In this document: positions 8,033 through 16,076 of the stretch, piece by piece | How positions within the stretch are numbered: position 1 is the first letter of the stretch | How the letters are laid out: each line of letters starts with the position of its first letter | NCBI RefSeq assembly: GCF_000377945.1 | Contig: NZ_KB898921.1 | Coordinates: forward strand, 1-64,000 | Direction of reading: 5' to 3' | Length of the DNA stretch: 64,000 bases | Source of the DNA: Thioalkalivibrio sulfidiphilus | GTDB lineage: Bacteria > Pseudomonadota > Gammaproteobacteria > Ectothiorhodospirales > Ectothiorhodospiraceae | The notes under the pieces: generated by a model | Database searches by the model: none | What the model was told of the DNA's origin: nothing | Seen by the model: the letters and a program-made list of their open reading frames with translations, nothing else | Translations under genes and position numbers: made by a program

Positions 8033-8569
8033 ATGTTTGACGCCTTGCCCGACTGGATCGACTCGGCCCGGCTGTCTGCCAGGGCGGGCGAGGTGGCGGG
8101 TACGCTGCCCCTGTCACAGCTGACCCGGCTTGCCGGGGAACTGGTGGATACCGAGGGGGAGGCCAGTGTCCGTTTCCGCTTCGACAGGGCGCCCGGCGGC
8201 GGTGACCGGGTTCGAGGTCATGTCCGGGCCACCCTGCATCTGCGATGCCAGCGCTGTCTGGAGCGCATGGACCACCCGGTGGACCATGACTTCGAGGCCC
8301 GGCTGGTGGCCGATGAGAAGGCCCTGGAGGCACTGCCCGATGACCAGGACGCTGTCTGGGTGGAGGAACGGGGCCTGAGCCTGCACAGTCTCCTTGAAGA
8401 GGAGCTGCTGCTGGCACTACCGGTGGTGTCCCTGCATCCCCAGGGCAGCCCCTGCGCCGAGGGCGGATACCGGGAGTTCGCCGACGGGGACATCTCCCGC
8501 AGCCGGCGCGAAGTCGACAACCCATTCGCTGTCCTGAAGGGACTCAAGACAGACGAGAACAAACCCTAA
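8033..8569 (+). CDS. yceD: YceD / DUF177 protein
   Basis: The 178-residue protein has the DUF177 hallmarks: a central CQRCLERM metal-like motif (about 76-83), an acidic C-terminal half with EELLLALPVVSLH, and a terminal NPFAVLKGL. YceD homologues are linked to 23S rRNA and 50S assembly and are nearly always upstream of rpmF. The start MFDALPDWID matches pseudomonad-type homologues. It opens the operon yceD-rpmF-plsX-fabH, just below a consensus promoter. Confidence 0.92.
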   Translation: MFDALPDWIDSARLSARAGEVAGTLPLSQLTRLAGELVDTEGEASVRFRFDRAPGGGDRVRGHVRATLHLRCQRCLERMDHPVDHDFEARLVADEKALEALPDDQDAVWVEERGLSLHSLLEEELLLALPVVSLHPQGSPCAEGGYREFADGDISRSRREVDNPFAVLKGLKTDENKP

Positions 8570-8625
8570 CCCGGTCACGTTGACCGGGGACTGGTTCAAG
8601 CAAACGCTTTACGGAGATCTTTATC

Positions 8626-8814
8626 ATGGCAGTTCAACAGGCCCGTACCACCCCCTCGAAGCGCGGCATGCGTCGTTCCCACGATGCGCTCAAGAACGCT
8701 GCGCTCTCCATCGAGCCCACCACCGGTGAAGTGCACCGTCGGCACCACATCAGCCCCGATGGTTTCTACCGCGGGCGCCAGGTGATCAAGGCCAAGGAGC
8801 AGGACGAGGAGTAA
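8626..8814 (+). CDS. rpmF: 50S ribosomal protein L32
   Basis: The 62-residue basic protein starts [20 protein letters not shown], the conserved L32 N-terminus, and contains [15 protein letters not shown]. The four-cysteine zinc motif found in some L32 proteins is absent, so this is the C-minus type. A GGAG ribosome site lies 10 nt upstream. L32 is a structural component of the large subunit near the peptidyl-transferase region. The gene is second in the yceD operon, with two hairpins between it and plsX. Confidence 0.97.
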   Translation: MAVQQARTTPSKRGMRRSHDALKNAALSIEPTTGEVHRRHHISPDGFYRGRQVIKAKEQDEE

Positions 8815-8829
8815 AACCCTCGCCGCTTC

Positions 8830-8907
8830 GCTGAACGGGGGCACAGGCGCCCGTTCAGCGCCTCACGCAAGATGTAACCAGACATCGCGGGATGGACACA
8901 TCCCGCG
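8830..8907 (+). terminator. Two stem-loops between rpmF and plsX
   Basis: Hairpin 1 pairs 8830-8839 with 8850-8859 (GCTGAACGGG arms). Hairpin 2 pairs 8886-8894 with 8899-8907 (CGCGGGATG arms, 4-nt loop). Neither is followed by a T-run. They probably adjust the ratio of L32 to lipid-synthesis transcripts by partial attenuation or RNA processing. Confidence 0.45.
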
Positions 8908-8945
8908 TCGTCATTTACGGGCAGGCGAAAATCGTCGACGACTGA

Positions 8946-9974
8946 ATGAGCGGACTCTTCACCATCGCACTGGACGCCATGGGCGGTGATCACGGCCCGG
9001 GTGTCGTGGTCCCGGCCGCCGTCGGGGCACTGGGCAAATACCCCGATATCGAGCTGGTGCTGGTGGGTGATGAATCCATGCTCGGCGCCGAGATCGCCCG
9101 CCACCCCGGACAGTCTTCCGAGCGGCTTCGCATCCACCACGCCAGCCAGGTGGTGGGCATGGACGAGCCGCCCGCACAGGCCCTGCGCAACAAGAAAGAC
9201 TCCTCCATGCGCGTGGCCATCAACCTGGTCAAGGACGGCAAGGCCCACGCCTGCGTGAGCGCCGGCAACACCGGCGCGCTCATGGCCACTGCCCGCTACG
9301 TGCTCAAGACCCTGCCCGGCATCGACCGCCCGGCCATCAGCACCGCCATCCCCTCCATCCACGGCCACACCCACATGCTGGACCTGGGCGCCAACGTAGA
9401 CTGCACCGCGGAACACCTGTTCCAGTTCGCGGTGATGGGCTCGGTGCTGGTGAGTGCCGTGGACAACAATCCCAGCCCCAAGGTGGGACTGCTCAACATC
9501 GGCCAGGAAGAGATCAAGGGCAGCGACCAGATCAAGGAAGCAGGCCGTCTGCTGGAGGCCAGCAACCTCAACTACATCGGCTTCGTGGAAGGCGACGACA
9601 TCTTCTGCGGCGACGTGGACGTGGTGGTCTGCGACGGCTTCGTGGGCAACGTCTCGCTGAAGACCAGCGAGGGTGTGGCGCGCATGGTGTCCCACTTCAT
9701 CCGCGCCGAGTTCAAGCGCAACCTGTTCAGCCGCTTCGCCGCGTTGTTCGCCCTGCCAGTACTCGGCAACCTAAAGAAGCGCATCGATCCGCGCCTGTAC
9801 AACGGTGCCAGCCTCCTGGGCCTGCAGGGCATCGTCATCAAGAGCCATGGCGGTGCCGACGCGTTTTCCTTTGAAAACGCCATCCGCATCGCCCGCCTCG
9901 AGGTGGAGAAGAACATCGCGCAACGCATCGACAAGCAGCTGGAACAGCTGCTGACGGAAAGGGAAGCATCGTGA
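8946..9974 (+). CDS. plsX: Phosphate acyltransferase PlsX
   Basis: The 342-residue protein starts [12 protein letters not shown], the PlsX signature, and contains [11 protein letters not shown] and [17 protein letters not shown]. PlsX converts acyl-ACP plus phosphate to acyl-phosphate, the donor for PlsY in phosphatidic-acid synthesis; it is peripheral at the inner membrane. Length and order match the family. It overlaps fabH by the GTGA motif, so lipid initiation steps are translationally coupled. Confidence 0.96.
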   Translation: MSGLFTIALDAMGGDHGPGVVVPAAVGALGKYPDIELVLVGDESMLGAEIARHPGQSSERLRIHHASQVVGMDEPPAQALRNKKDSSMRVAINLVKDGKAHACVSAGNTGALMATARYVLKTLPGIDRPAISTAIPSIHGHTHMLDLGANVDCTAEHLFQFAVMGSVLVSAVDNNPSPKVGLLNIGQEEIKGSDQIKEAGRLLEASNLNYIGFVEGDDIFCGDVDVVVCDGFVGNVSLKTSEGVARMVSHFIRAEFKRNLFSRFAALFALPVLGNLKKRIDPRLYNGASLLGLQGIVIKSHGGADAFSFENAIRIARLEVEKNIAQRIDKQLEQLLTEREAS

Positions 9975-10939
9975 CCTACGCCCGGATCACCGGCACCGGG
10001 GGCTGTCTCCCGGAGAAAATCCTCACCAACCACGATCTGGAAAAGATGGTGGAGACCACGGATGAGTGGATCCAGGAGCGCACCGGCATCAAGAAGCGCC
10101 ACGTGGCGGGCCCCGAGGAGACCACCTGCGACCTGGCCGAGCGGGCCGCGCGCCGCGCCATGGAGATGGCCGGGCGCGGCAGCGCCGACATCGACCTGAT
10201 CATCGTCGCCACCACCACCCCGGATCGCGTGTTCCCCAGCACCGCCTGCCTGCTGCAGAAGCGCCTGGAGATCCACGGCTGCGCCGCCTTCGACGTGCAG
10301 GCGGTGTGCACCGGCTTCGTCTACGCCCTGGGCGTGGCCGATCGCTTCATCCGCACCGGCGGCGCGAAGTGTGCCCTGGTGGTGGGTGCCGAGACCCTGT
10401 CGCGCATCGTGGACTGGACCGACCGCACCACCTGCGTCCTGTTCGGCGACGGCGCCGGTGCCGTGGTCCTGGAGGCCAGCGAGGAGCAGGGCATCCTCTC
10501 CACCCACCTTCACGCCGACGGCCGCTTCGATAACCTGCTGCATGTACCCAAGGGGGTTTCCACCGCCTACAGCGAGGTGCTGGCGGGCGAGGCCTACATC
10601 GAGATGAAGGGCAACGAGGTCTTCAAGGTGGCGGTCAACACCCTGGGCCGAATCGTGGACGAGACCCTGGAATACAACGACATCGACCAGGCGGAGATCG
10701 ACTGGCTGATCCCGCACCAGGCCAACATCCGCATCATCCAGGCCACCGCGCGCAAGCTGAAGATGCCCATGGACCGGGTGGTGGTCACCGTGGGTGAACA
10801 CGGCAATACCTCCGCCGCCTCCATCCCCCTGGCCCTGGACGTGGCCGTGCGCGACGGGCGGGTGCGCCCCGGGGACCTGCTGATGATGGAGGCCTTCGGC
10901 GGCGGCTTCACCTGGGGTTCGGCCCTGCTGCGCTTCTGA
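9971..10939 (+). CDS. fabH: 3-oxoacyl-ACP synthase III (KAS III)
   Basis: The 322-residue protein has the catalytic Cys113 in VQAVCTGF, His in IPHQANIRI (about 249) and Asn in EHGNTSAA (about 279), the Cys-His-Asn triad of FabH. It condenses acetyl-CoA with malonyl-ACP to start fatty-acid synthesis. The start codon is GTG, overlapping the plsX stop. In most relatives fabD follows directly; here the operon ends at fabH and fabD lies at 44.6 kb. Confidence 0.96.
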   Translation: MTYARITGTGGCLPEKILTNHDLEKMVETTDEWIQERTGIKKRHVAGPEETTCDLAERAARRAMEMAGRGSADIDLIIVATTTPDRVFPSTACLLQKRLEIHGCAAFDVQAVCTGFVYALGVADRFIRTGGAKCALVVGAETLSRIVDWTDRTTCVLFGDGAGAVVLEASEEQGILSTHLHADGRFDNLLHVPKGVSTAYSEVLAGEAYIEMKGNEVFKVAVNTLGRIVDETLEYNDIDQAEIDWLIPHQANIRIIQATARKLKMPMDRVVVTVGEHGNTSAASIPLALDVAVRDGRVRPGDLLMMEAFGGGFTWGSALLRF

Positions 10940-10945
10940 TCCTGG

Positions 10946-10969
10946 CGGCCAGCGGTTTCCCGCTGGCCG
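10946..10969 (+). terminator. Hairpin downstream of fabH
   Basis: The 10-bp arms 10946-10955 and 10960-10969 (CGGCCAGCGG with its complement) close a TTTC loop seven bases after the fabH stop. No T-run follows, so termination efficiency is uncertain. Confidence 0.45.
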
Positions 10970-11032
10970 GATCAGGTAGAATGTCTGCCGTCCTGACCGG
11001 ACCGCGACGGCCCGGCCAACACGAGACGATCC

Positions 11033-11500
11033 ATGGGCCTGGAAATCGAACGCAAGTTTCTGGTGGTGGGTGAGAGCTGGAAGAAAAGCGTCTCTCGGCG
11101 CATCCACTTTCGTCAGGGTTACCTGTGCGGCAATCGCCACGCCTCCATCCGTGTGCGGGTGACCGACGAGGACGCCCGGCTCAACATCAAGAGCGCCACC
11201 CTGGGCGTTGAGCGTGAGGAGTTCGAGTATTCGATCCCGCCCGAAGAGGCCCGCCGCATGCTGGAGGCCCTGTGCGAAGGCCCGCTGATCGAAAAGACCC
11301 GGCACTTCGTGGAACATCAGGGGCATGTCTGGGAAGTGGACGTGTTCGAGGGCCGCAATGAGGGGCTGATCGTGGCCGAGATCGAGCTCACCGCCAGCGA
11401 CGAGGTCTTCGAGCGACCGGACTGGGTCGGCGAGGAGGTCTCCCATGACCCGCGTTATTACAATACCAGCCTGGTCAAACATCCTTTCAGTGAATGGTGA
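11033..11500 (+). CDS. CYTH-domain protein (triphosphate tunnel metalloenzyme)
   Basis: The 155-residue protein begins with the CYTH signature EIERKFLV (4-11) and has alternating basic and acidic strands (RVRVTDEDARLNIK; IVAEIELTASDE) that line the substrate tunnel. Short bacterial CYTH proteins of this size, such as the NeuTTM-like group, are usually inorganic triphosphatases rather than adenylate cyclases. It is a single gene between the fabH hairpin and the response regulator. Confidence 0.87.
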   Translation: MGLEIERKFLVVGESWKKSVSRRIHFRQGYLCGNRHASIRVRVTDEDARLNIKSATLGVEREEFEYSIPPEEARRMLEALCEGPLIEKTRHFVEHQGHVWEVDVFEGRNEGLIVAEIELTASDEVFERPDWVGEEVSHDPRYYNTSLVKHPFSEW

Positions 11501-11581
11501 ACCGCCGACCGTGAATCGTCTCCCGGCAAACCGTCATCGAATCTCCAGCCGCCGCACCCCGGGTGCGCCGGGGGGCGGGGC

Positions 11582-12244
11582 ATGATCGACGTCCTGCTGG
11601 TGGACGATCACGAACTGGTTCGCATGGGCATCCGCGGCCTGCTGGATGAGCGCGCCGCCGTGACCGGTATCCAGGTGGTGGGCGAGGCCTCCTCCGGCGA
11701 GGAGGCCCTGCTGGAGGCCAAGCGCCTCAAGCCGGACGTGGTGCTCATGGACATCAACATGCCGGGCATCGGCGGGCTCGTGGCCACCCGGCGCATCGTG
11801 GAGGCCCAGCCGTCGGTGAAGGTGCTGGTGCTCACGGCCATGGACGAAGGTCCCGTGCCCCGCTGGGTGCTGGAGGCCGGCGCCAGTGGCTATCTCACCA
11901 AGGGTTGCCGCATCGAGGAGATGATCGCCGCCATCCAGGGCGCCATGCAGGGTGAGCGCCACATCAGCCCGGCGGTGGCACAGCGCCTGGCCCTGGGCGG
12001 GATTGACAGGGACCAGGCCAACCCCTTTGACGAGCTCTCCGGACGGGAACGCCAGATCCTGTTGATGATCCTCCAGGGCCAGACACCCCAGGCCATCGCC
12101 ACCGCCCTGAACATCAGTCCCAAGACGGTGAGCACCTACAAGTGCCGGGTGATGGGCAAGCTGGGTATCAGCAACGACCTGCAACTGGTGACCCTGGCCG
12201 CGCAGCACGGTCTGATCGCTTCCCGGGAAGTGGGCGACAACTAG
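11582..12244 (+). CDS. LuxR/FixJ-type response regulator, GacA/UvrY-like
   Basis: The 220-residue protein has a receiver domain (1-120: VLLVDDHELVR, phospho-acceptor Asp in VLMDINMPG, LTAMDE, TKG) and a LuxR-type helix-turn-helix (about 150-210: LSGRERQILLMILQGQTPQ, SPKTVSTYKCRVMGKLGI). The DNA-binding part and its position just upstream of uvrC, as in E. coli uvrY-uvrC, support GacA/UvrY. That regulator activates CsrB/RsmZ-type RNAs under control of the BarA/GacS kinase, which is not in this window. Only the udg gene separates it from uvrC. Confidence 0.88.
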   Translation: MIDVLLVDDHELVRMGIRGLLDERAAVTGIQVVGEASSGEEALLEAKRLKPDVVLMDINMPGIGGLVATRRIVEAQPSVKVLVLTAMDEGPVPRWVLEAGASGYLTKGCRIEEMIAAIQGAMQGERHISPAVAQRLALGGIDRDQANPFDELSGRERQILLMILQGQTPQAIATALNISPKTVSTYKCRVMGKLGISNDLQLVTLAAQHGLIASREVGDN

Positions 12245-12308
12245 CAGAAGTCCGTCCAAGGTCTTCTGCCCCGGCCGGCAGGTCCCACTGCCGTGGTAGC
12301 ATGACGCC

Positions 12309-12965
12309 ATGGAAACCCACTTCGATCCCCACTGCACCCGTTGCCCGCGCCTGAGCGATTTCCTGGCTGACCTGCGCCAGAAACACCCCGGGTATCACAA
12401 TGCCCCCGTGGCGCCTTTCGGTGATCCCGAAGCCCGGCTGCTGATCGTCGGCCTGGCCCCGGGCATGCACGGCGCCAACGCCTCGGGACGGCCCTTCACC
12501 GGCGACTACGCCGGCATCCTGCTCTACGAGACCCTGCACCGCTTCGGCTTCGCCAGTCGCCCGGAATCGGTGTCCGCCGACGACGGGCTGGTGCTCAGTG
12601 ATTGCCGCATCACCAATGCGGTGAAGTGCCTGCCACCGGCCAACAAGCCGGAGACCGGCGAGGTGGTGAGCTGCAACGATTACCTGGCCGTGGAACTCAA
12701 GGGCCTGCCCCGGGACGCGGTGGTGCTGGCCCTGGGCACCATCGCCCACAATGCCGTCCTGCGCGCCCTGGGGATCAAGGCCAGCGCGTACCGCTTCGGC
12801 CATGGCGCTGAACATGAACTCGACGGCCTGACCCTGATCGATTCCTACCACTGCAGCCGCTACAACACCCAGACCCGGCGCCTGACCCCCGAGATGTTCC
12901 AGGCGGTGTTCGCCCGTATCCGCGAGCGGCTGCCCGGGCCGCAGGTCCGGCAGCGGCGCGCCTGA
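12309..12965 (+). CDS. Family 5-like (UdgB-type) uracil-DNA glycosylase with Fe-S cysteines
   Basis: The 218-residue protein has an N-terminal CTRC pair and two further cysteines (NAVKC and VVSC), the four-cysteine pattern of [4Fe-4S] family 4/5 UDGs. Motif 1 is GLAPGMHGANASGRPFTGD and motif 2 is SYHCSRYNTQTRRLT. Absence of a catalytic Asp/Glu after GLAPG and the HGAN extension point to family 5, which removes uracil and deaminated bases. It is inserted between the response regulator and uvrC, making a small repair cluster. Confidence 0.83.
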   Translation: METHFDPHCTRCPRLSDFLADLRQKHPGYHNAPVAPFGDPEARLLIVGLAPGMHGANASGRPFTGDYAGILLYETLHRFGFASRPESVSADDGLVLSDCRITNAVKCLPPANKPETGEVVSCNDYLAVELKGLPRDAVVLALGTIAHNAVLRALGIKASAYRFGHGAEHELDGLTLIDSYHCSRYNTQTRRLTPEMFQAVFARIRERLPGPQVRQRRA

Positions 12966-12983
12966 CAACCGACACCAGCGTCC

Positions 12984-14813
12984 ATGAGCGAGCAGCACGA
13001 GGCCGCACCCTTCGATCCCGCCAGCTTCCTGCGCACCCTGACCCATCGTCCGGGGGTGTACCGGATGCTGGGCGGAGCGGGGGAGGTGCTCTACGTGGGC
13101 AAGGCCAAGGACCTGAAGAAACGGGTCGCCAGCTATTTCCGCAGCAACGTAAGCAGCGCGCGGATCCGCTCCATGGTGAGCCAGATCCACAACATCGAGG
13201 TCACCGTCACCCGCACCGAGGCCGAGGCCCTGCTGCTGGAGAGCAACCTCATCAAGGAGCACCGGCCCCGCTACAACGTGCTGCTGCGCGACGACAAGAG
13301 TTACCCCTACATCCTGGTCACCGACCACGCCTTCCCGCGCCTGACCTTCCACCGGGGCGCGCGCAAGCCCGGCGGCCGCTACTTCGGTCCCTATCCCTCG
13401 GCGGGGGCGGTGCGCGAGACCCTGAACCTGCTGCAGAAGCTGTTCCTGGTGCGCCAGTGCGAGGACAGCTTCTTCCAGAACCGCTCCCGGCCCTGCCTGC
13501 AGTACCAGATCCGGCGCTGCACCGCGCCCTGCGTGGGGCTTGTCAACGAGGCCACCTACCGGCAGGACGTGGAACACGCGGTGCAGTTCCTGGAGGGCAA
13601 GAGCGAGGCGGTGATCCGCGACCTGGTAGTGCGCATGGAGCAGGCCTCCGAGCGGCTCGCCTTCGAGGAGGCGGCCCGTTACCGGGACCAGATCACCCGG
13701 CTGCGCCAGATCTCCGAGCAGCAGTACATCAGCGGCGCGGGTGGCGACGTGGACATCATCGCCTGTCACCAGGCCTCCGGTCAGGCCTGCGTGCAGGTGT
13801 TCTTCGTGCGCGGCGGGCACCACCTGGGCAACAAGGCCCTGTTCCCCAGCGTGCCCGAGGACACCAGTGCCGAGGAACTGATCAGCGCCTTCCTGGCCCA
13901 GTATTACCTGAGCCGCGAGGTGCCCGCGGAGATCATCCTGAGCCATGCCCCGGAGGATGCCGAACTGCTCACGGAGGTGCTCGGCCAGCGCCGGGGCAGG
14001 GCGGTGGGCCTGAGCTGGAACGTGCGCGGCGAGCGCGCCCGCTGGCTGGAGATGGCCGAGCGCAACGCGGAACTGGCCCTGCGCACCCGGCTCGCCAGCC
14101 GCGCCGGCATGCGCGAGCGCCTGGAGGCCCTGGCCGAGGCCCTGGACCTGGACGAGTTGCCTTCGCGGATGGAGTGTTTCGACATCAGCCACACCCAGGG
14201 AGAGCTCACCGTGGCCTCCTGCGTGGTGTTCGATGCCGAGGGGCCGGTGAAGTCCGACTACCGGCGCTTCAACATCGAGGGCATCACCCCGGGGGATGAC
14301 TATGCCGCCATGCGCCAGGCCCTGCAGCGGCGCTACACGCGCCTCAAGGAGGGCGAGGGGCGCCTGCCGGACGTGCTGTTCATCGACGGCGGCAAGGGCC
14401 AGGTGCGCCAGGCCCTGGAGGTGCTGGAGGAACTGCAGGTCCAGGGGGTGAGCGTGGTGGGCGTGGCCAAGGGGGCGGACCGCAAGCCGGGGCTCGAGAC
14501 CCTCGTGTTGAGCGACTCCGAGCGCCCGACTATACTGCCGCCGGGCTCCAGTGCCCTGCATCTCATCCAACAGATCCGCGACGAGGCGCACCGATTCGCC
14601 ATCACTGGCCACCGCCAGCGACGTGCCAAGGCGCGCACCACTTCTCCCCTGGAGCAGATCCCCGGCATGGGCCCGAAGCGTCGCCAGCAGTTACTCAAGC
14701 ATTTCGGCGGGCTGCGCGGCGTGAGCCGGGCCGGCGTGGCCGAGCTGTCCAAGGTCCCGGGCATCAGCCGGAAGCTGGCACAGCAGATCTACGACAGCTT
14801 TCATGAAGGCTGA
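12984..14813 (+). CDS. uvrC: Excinuclease ABC subunit C
   Basis: The 609-residue protein has a GIY-YIG nuclease domain (GVYRMLGGAGEVLYVGKAKD, about 22-41), a UvrB-binding UVR motif (about 205-235), the C-terminal RNase H-like nuclease (ECFDISHTQGE, IDGGKGQ) and two terminal helix-hairpin-helix motifs (IPGMGPKRRQQLLKHFG; VPGISRKLAQQI). It makes both incisions around bulky lesions with UvrB. Length is normal. The pgsA ATG follows after 6 bp, matching the gacA-uvrC-pgsA order of relatives. Confidence 0.97.
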   Translation: MSEQHEAAPFDPASFLRTLTHRPGVYRMLGGAGEVLYVGKAKDLKKRVASYFRSNVSSARIRSMVSQIHNIEVTVTRTEAEALLLESNLIKEHRPRYNVLLRDDKSYPYILVTDHAFPRLTFHRGARKPGGRYFGPYPSAGAVRETLNLLQKLFLVRQCEDSFFQNRSRPCLQYQIRRCTAPCVGLVNEATYRQDVEHAVQFLEGKSEAVIRDLVVRMEQASERLAFEEAARYRDQITRLRQISEQQYISGAGGDVDIIACHQASGQACVQVFFVRGGHHLGNKALFPSVPEDTSAEELISAFLAQYYLSREVPAEIILSHAPEDAELLTEVLGQRRGRAVGLSWNVRGERARWLEMAERNAELALRTRLASRAGMRERLEALAEALDLDELPSRMECFDISHTQGELTVASCVVFDAEGPVKSDYRRFNIEGITPGDDYAAMRQALQRRYTRLKEGEGRLPDVLFIDGGKGQVRQALEVLEELQVQGVSVVGVAKGADRKPGLETLVLSDSERPTILPPGSSALHLIQQIRDEAHRFAITGHRQRRAKARTTSPLEQIPGMGPKRRQQLLKHFGGLRGVSRAGVAELSKVPGISRKLAQQIYDSFHEG

Positions 14814-14819
14814 ATCTCG

Positions 14820-15377
14820 ATGACCTTGAACATACCCAACCTGCTCACCTGGCTGCGCATCGCCCTCATCCCCCTGATCGTGGTGGTGTTCTACCTGCCC
14901 GTGTCCTGGTCCGGGCCGGCCAGCGCCGCCATCTTCGCCCTGGCCGGCCTGACCGACTGGCTGGACGGGTACCTGGCGCGCAAGCTGGGCCAGACCTCCC
15001 GCTTCGGTGCCTTCCTCGATCCCGTGGCGGACAAGCTGATGGTGGCCGCGGCCCTGGTGCTGCTGGTGGATAAGATGGGCGGTGTGCTGCTGGCCGCCGC
15101 GGCCATCGTCATCATCGGCCGGGAGATCGCCATCTCCGCCCTGCGGGAATGGATGGCGGAGATCGGTCAGCGGGGCAAGGTAGCGGTCTCGAGCCTGGGC
15201 AAGGTGAAGACCACCGCGCAGATGGTGGCCATCTTCCTGCTGCTCTATCAGCAGCCGGTGCTGGGGTATGACCTACACACCCTGGGCCTGGTGCTGCTCT
15301 ACGCGGCTGCTGCCCTGACCCTGTGGTCCATGATCCAGTACCTGCGCGCCGCACTGCACAGGGTAAATGCCGCCTGA
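14820..15377 (+). CDS. pgsA: CDP-diacylglycerol-glycerol-3-phosphate phosphatidyltransferase
   Basis: The 185-residue integral membrane protein has the CDP-alcohol phosphotransferase motif D-G-x2-A-R-x8-G-x3-D-x3-D, seen as LDGYLARKLGQ followed by FGAFLDPVADKL. It makes phosphatidylglycerol phosphate, the precursor of PG and cardiolipin. About five membrane helices are apparent. It follows uvrC and precedes three tRNA genes, a common gammaproteobacterial order. Confidence 0.95.
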   Translation: MTLNIPNLLTWLRIALIPLIVVVFYLPVSWSGPASAAIFALAGLTDWLDGYLARKLGQTSRFGAFLDPVADKLMVAAALVLLVDKMGGVLLAAAAIVIIGREIAISALREWMAEIGQRGKVAVSSLGKVKTTAQMVAIFLLLYQQPVLGYDLHTLGLVLLYAAAALTLWSMIQYLRAALHRVNAA

Positions 15378-15445
15378 TGAGGTCAACCGTGCGTTTTTGC
15401 CTTCATCCTTCGTCCTTCATCCTTCATCCTTGTAAGAATCCCCCC

Positions 15446-15475
15446 TTGACACAAAACTGCAAGGATCCATAGAAT
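15446..15475 (+). promoter_or_regulatory. Promoter of the tRNA-Gly gene
   Basis: TTGACA at 15446-15451 and TAGAAT at 15470-15475 are separated by 18 bp; the tRNA begins 13 bp downstream. Immediately before the promoter, 15400-15432 carries four CTTCATC/CTTCGTC heptamers in tandem. Confidence 0.65.
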
Positions 15476-15487
15476 ACGCGCTCCCAA

Positions 15488-15563
<76 letters not shown>

Positions 15564-15571
15564 GATTCTCA

Positions 15572-15597
15572 AACCTCGGTTCTGCCGAGGTTTTTTG
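15572..15597 (+). terminator. Intrinsic terminator after tRNA-Gly
   Basis: The arms AACCTCGG (15572-15579) and CCGAGGTT (15585-15592) are followed by a run of T, a classical rho-independent terminator. Confidence 0.8.
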
Positions 15598-15641
15598 TTT
15601 TCGGGACAGGGGTGCTATGATTTGCGCCTCTTCCCGCACCC

Positions 15642-15715
15642 GGCTGGGTGGCAGAGTGGTTATGCAGCGGCCTGCAAAGCCGTGTACGCCGGTTCGATTC
15701 CGACCCCAGCCTCCA
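15642..15715 (+). tRNA. tRNA-Cys (GCA)
   Basis: Acceptor arms are GGCTGGG/CCCAGCC with an encoded CCA at 15713-15715. The anticodon loop reads CTGCAAA, giving GCA. The T-arm is GGTTCGATTCC. Confidence 0.95.
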
Positions 15716-15786
15716 CTTTTCCCTGATGTCTTTCGCGCGGTCCGCTGCAAGCGGCTACAATGCCGTCTGCCTGCCTTTTCGATTCA

Positions 15787-15871
15787 GCCCGGATGGCGGA
15801 ACTGGTAGACGCAGGGGACTTAAAATCCCCCGGCTTTTGCCGTGCCGGTTCGACTCCGGCTCCGGGCACCA
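15787..15871 (+). tRNA. tRNA-Leu (TAA)
   Basis: Acceptor arms are GCCCGGA/TCCGGGC with an encoded CCA. The anticodon loop is CTTAAAA, giving TAA, and the long variable arm (CCCGGCTTTTGCCG) is typical of class II tRNA-Leu. Confidence 0.95.
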
Positions 15872-16076
15872 TTCCAACAAGCCATGACATGCGCCGTCTT
15901 TTCGGTCCCTGGTGGCATGATATAGTCGATGCACGGGCAGTTGCTGTACAGCGGCCCGCGATTGGCCCTATAGCTCCCTGCCCAAGGAATCGTCACAGCG
16001 TGGTATCTCGCGAGTACCGCCCAGAACCCTCGCCAAGGCGCCGACCCGCCCCCATGACCCTGTGTCAACCCGAGCC

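Noticed and set aside
12168-14612. 814-codon minus-strand frame opposite udg and uvrC
   Set aside because: Antisense shadow of well-supported genes; His/Gly/Ala-rich composition.
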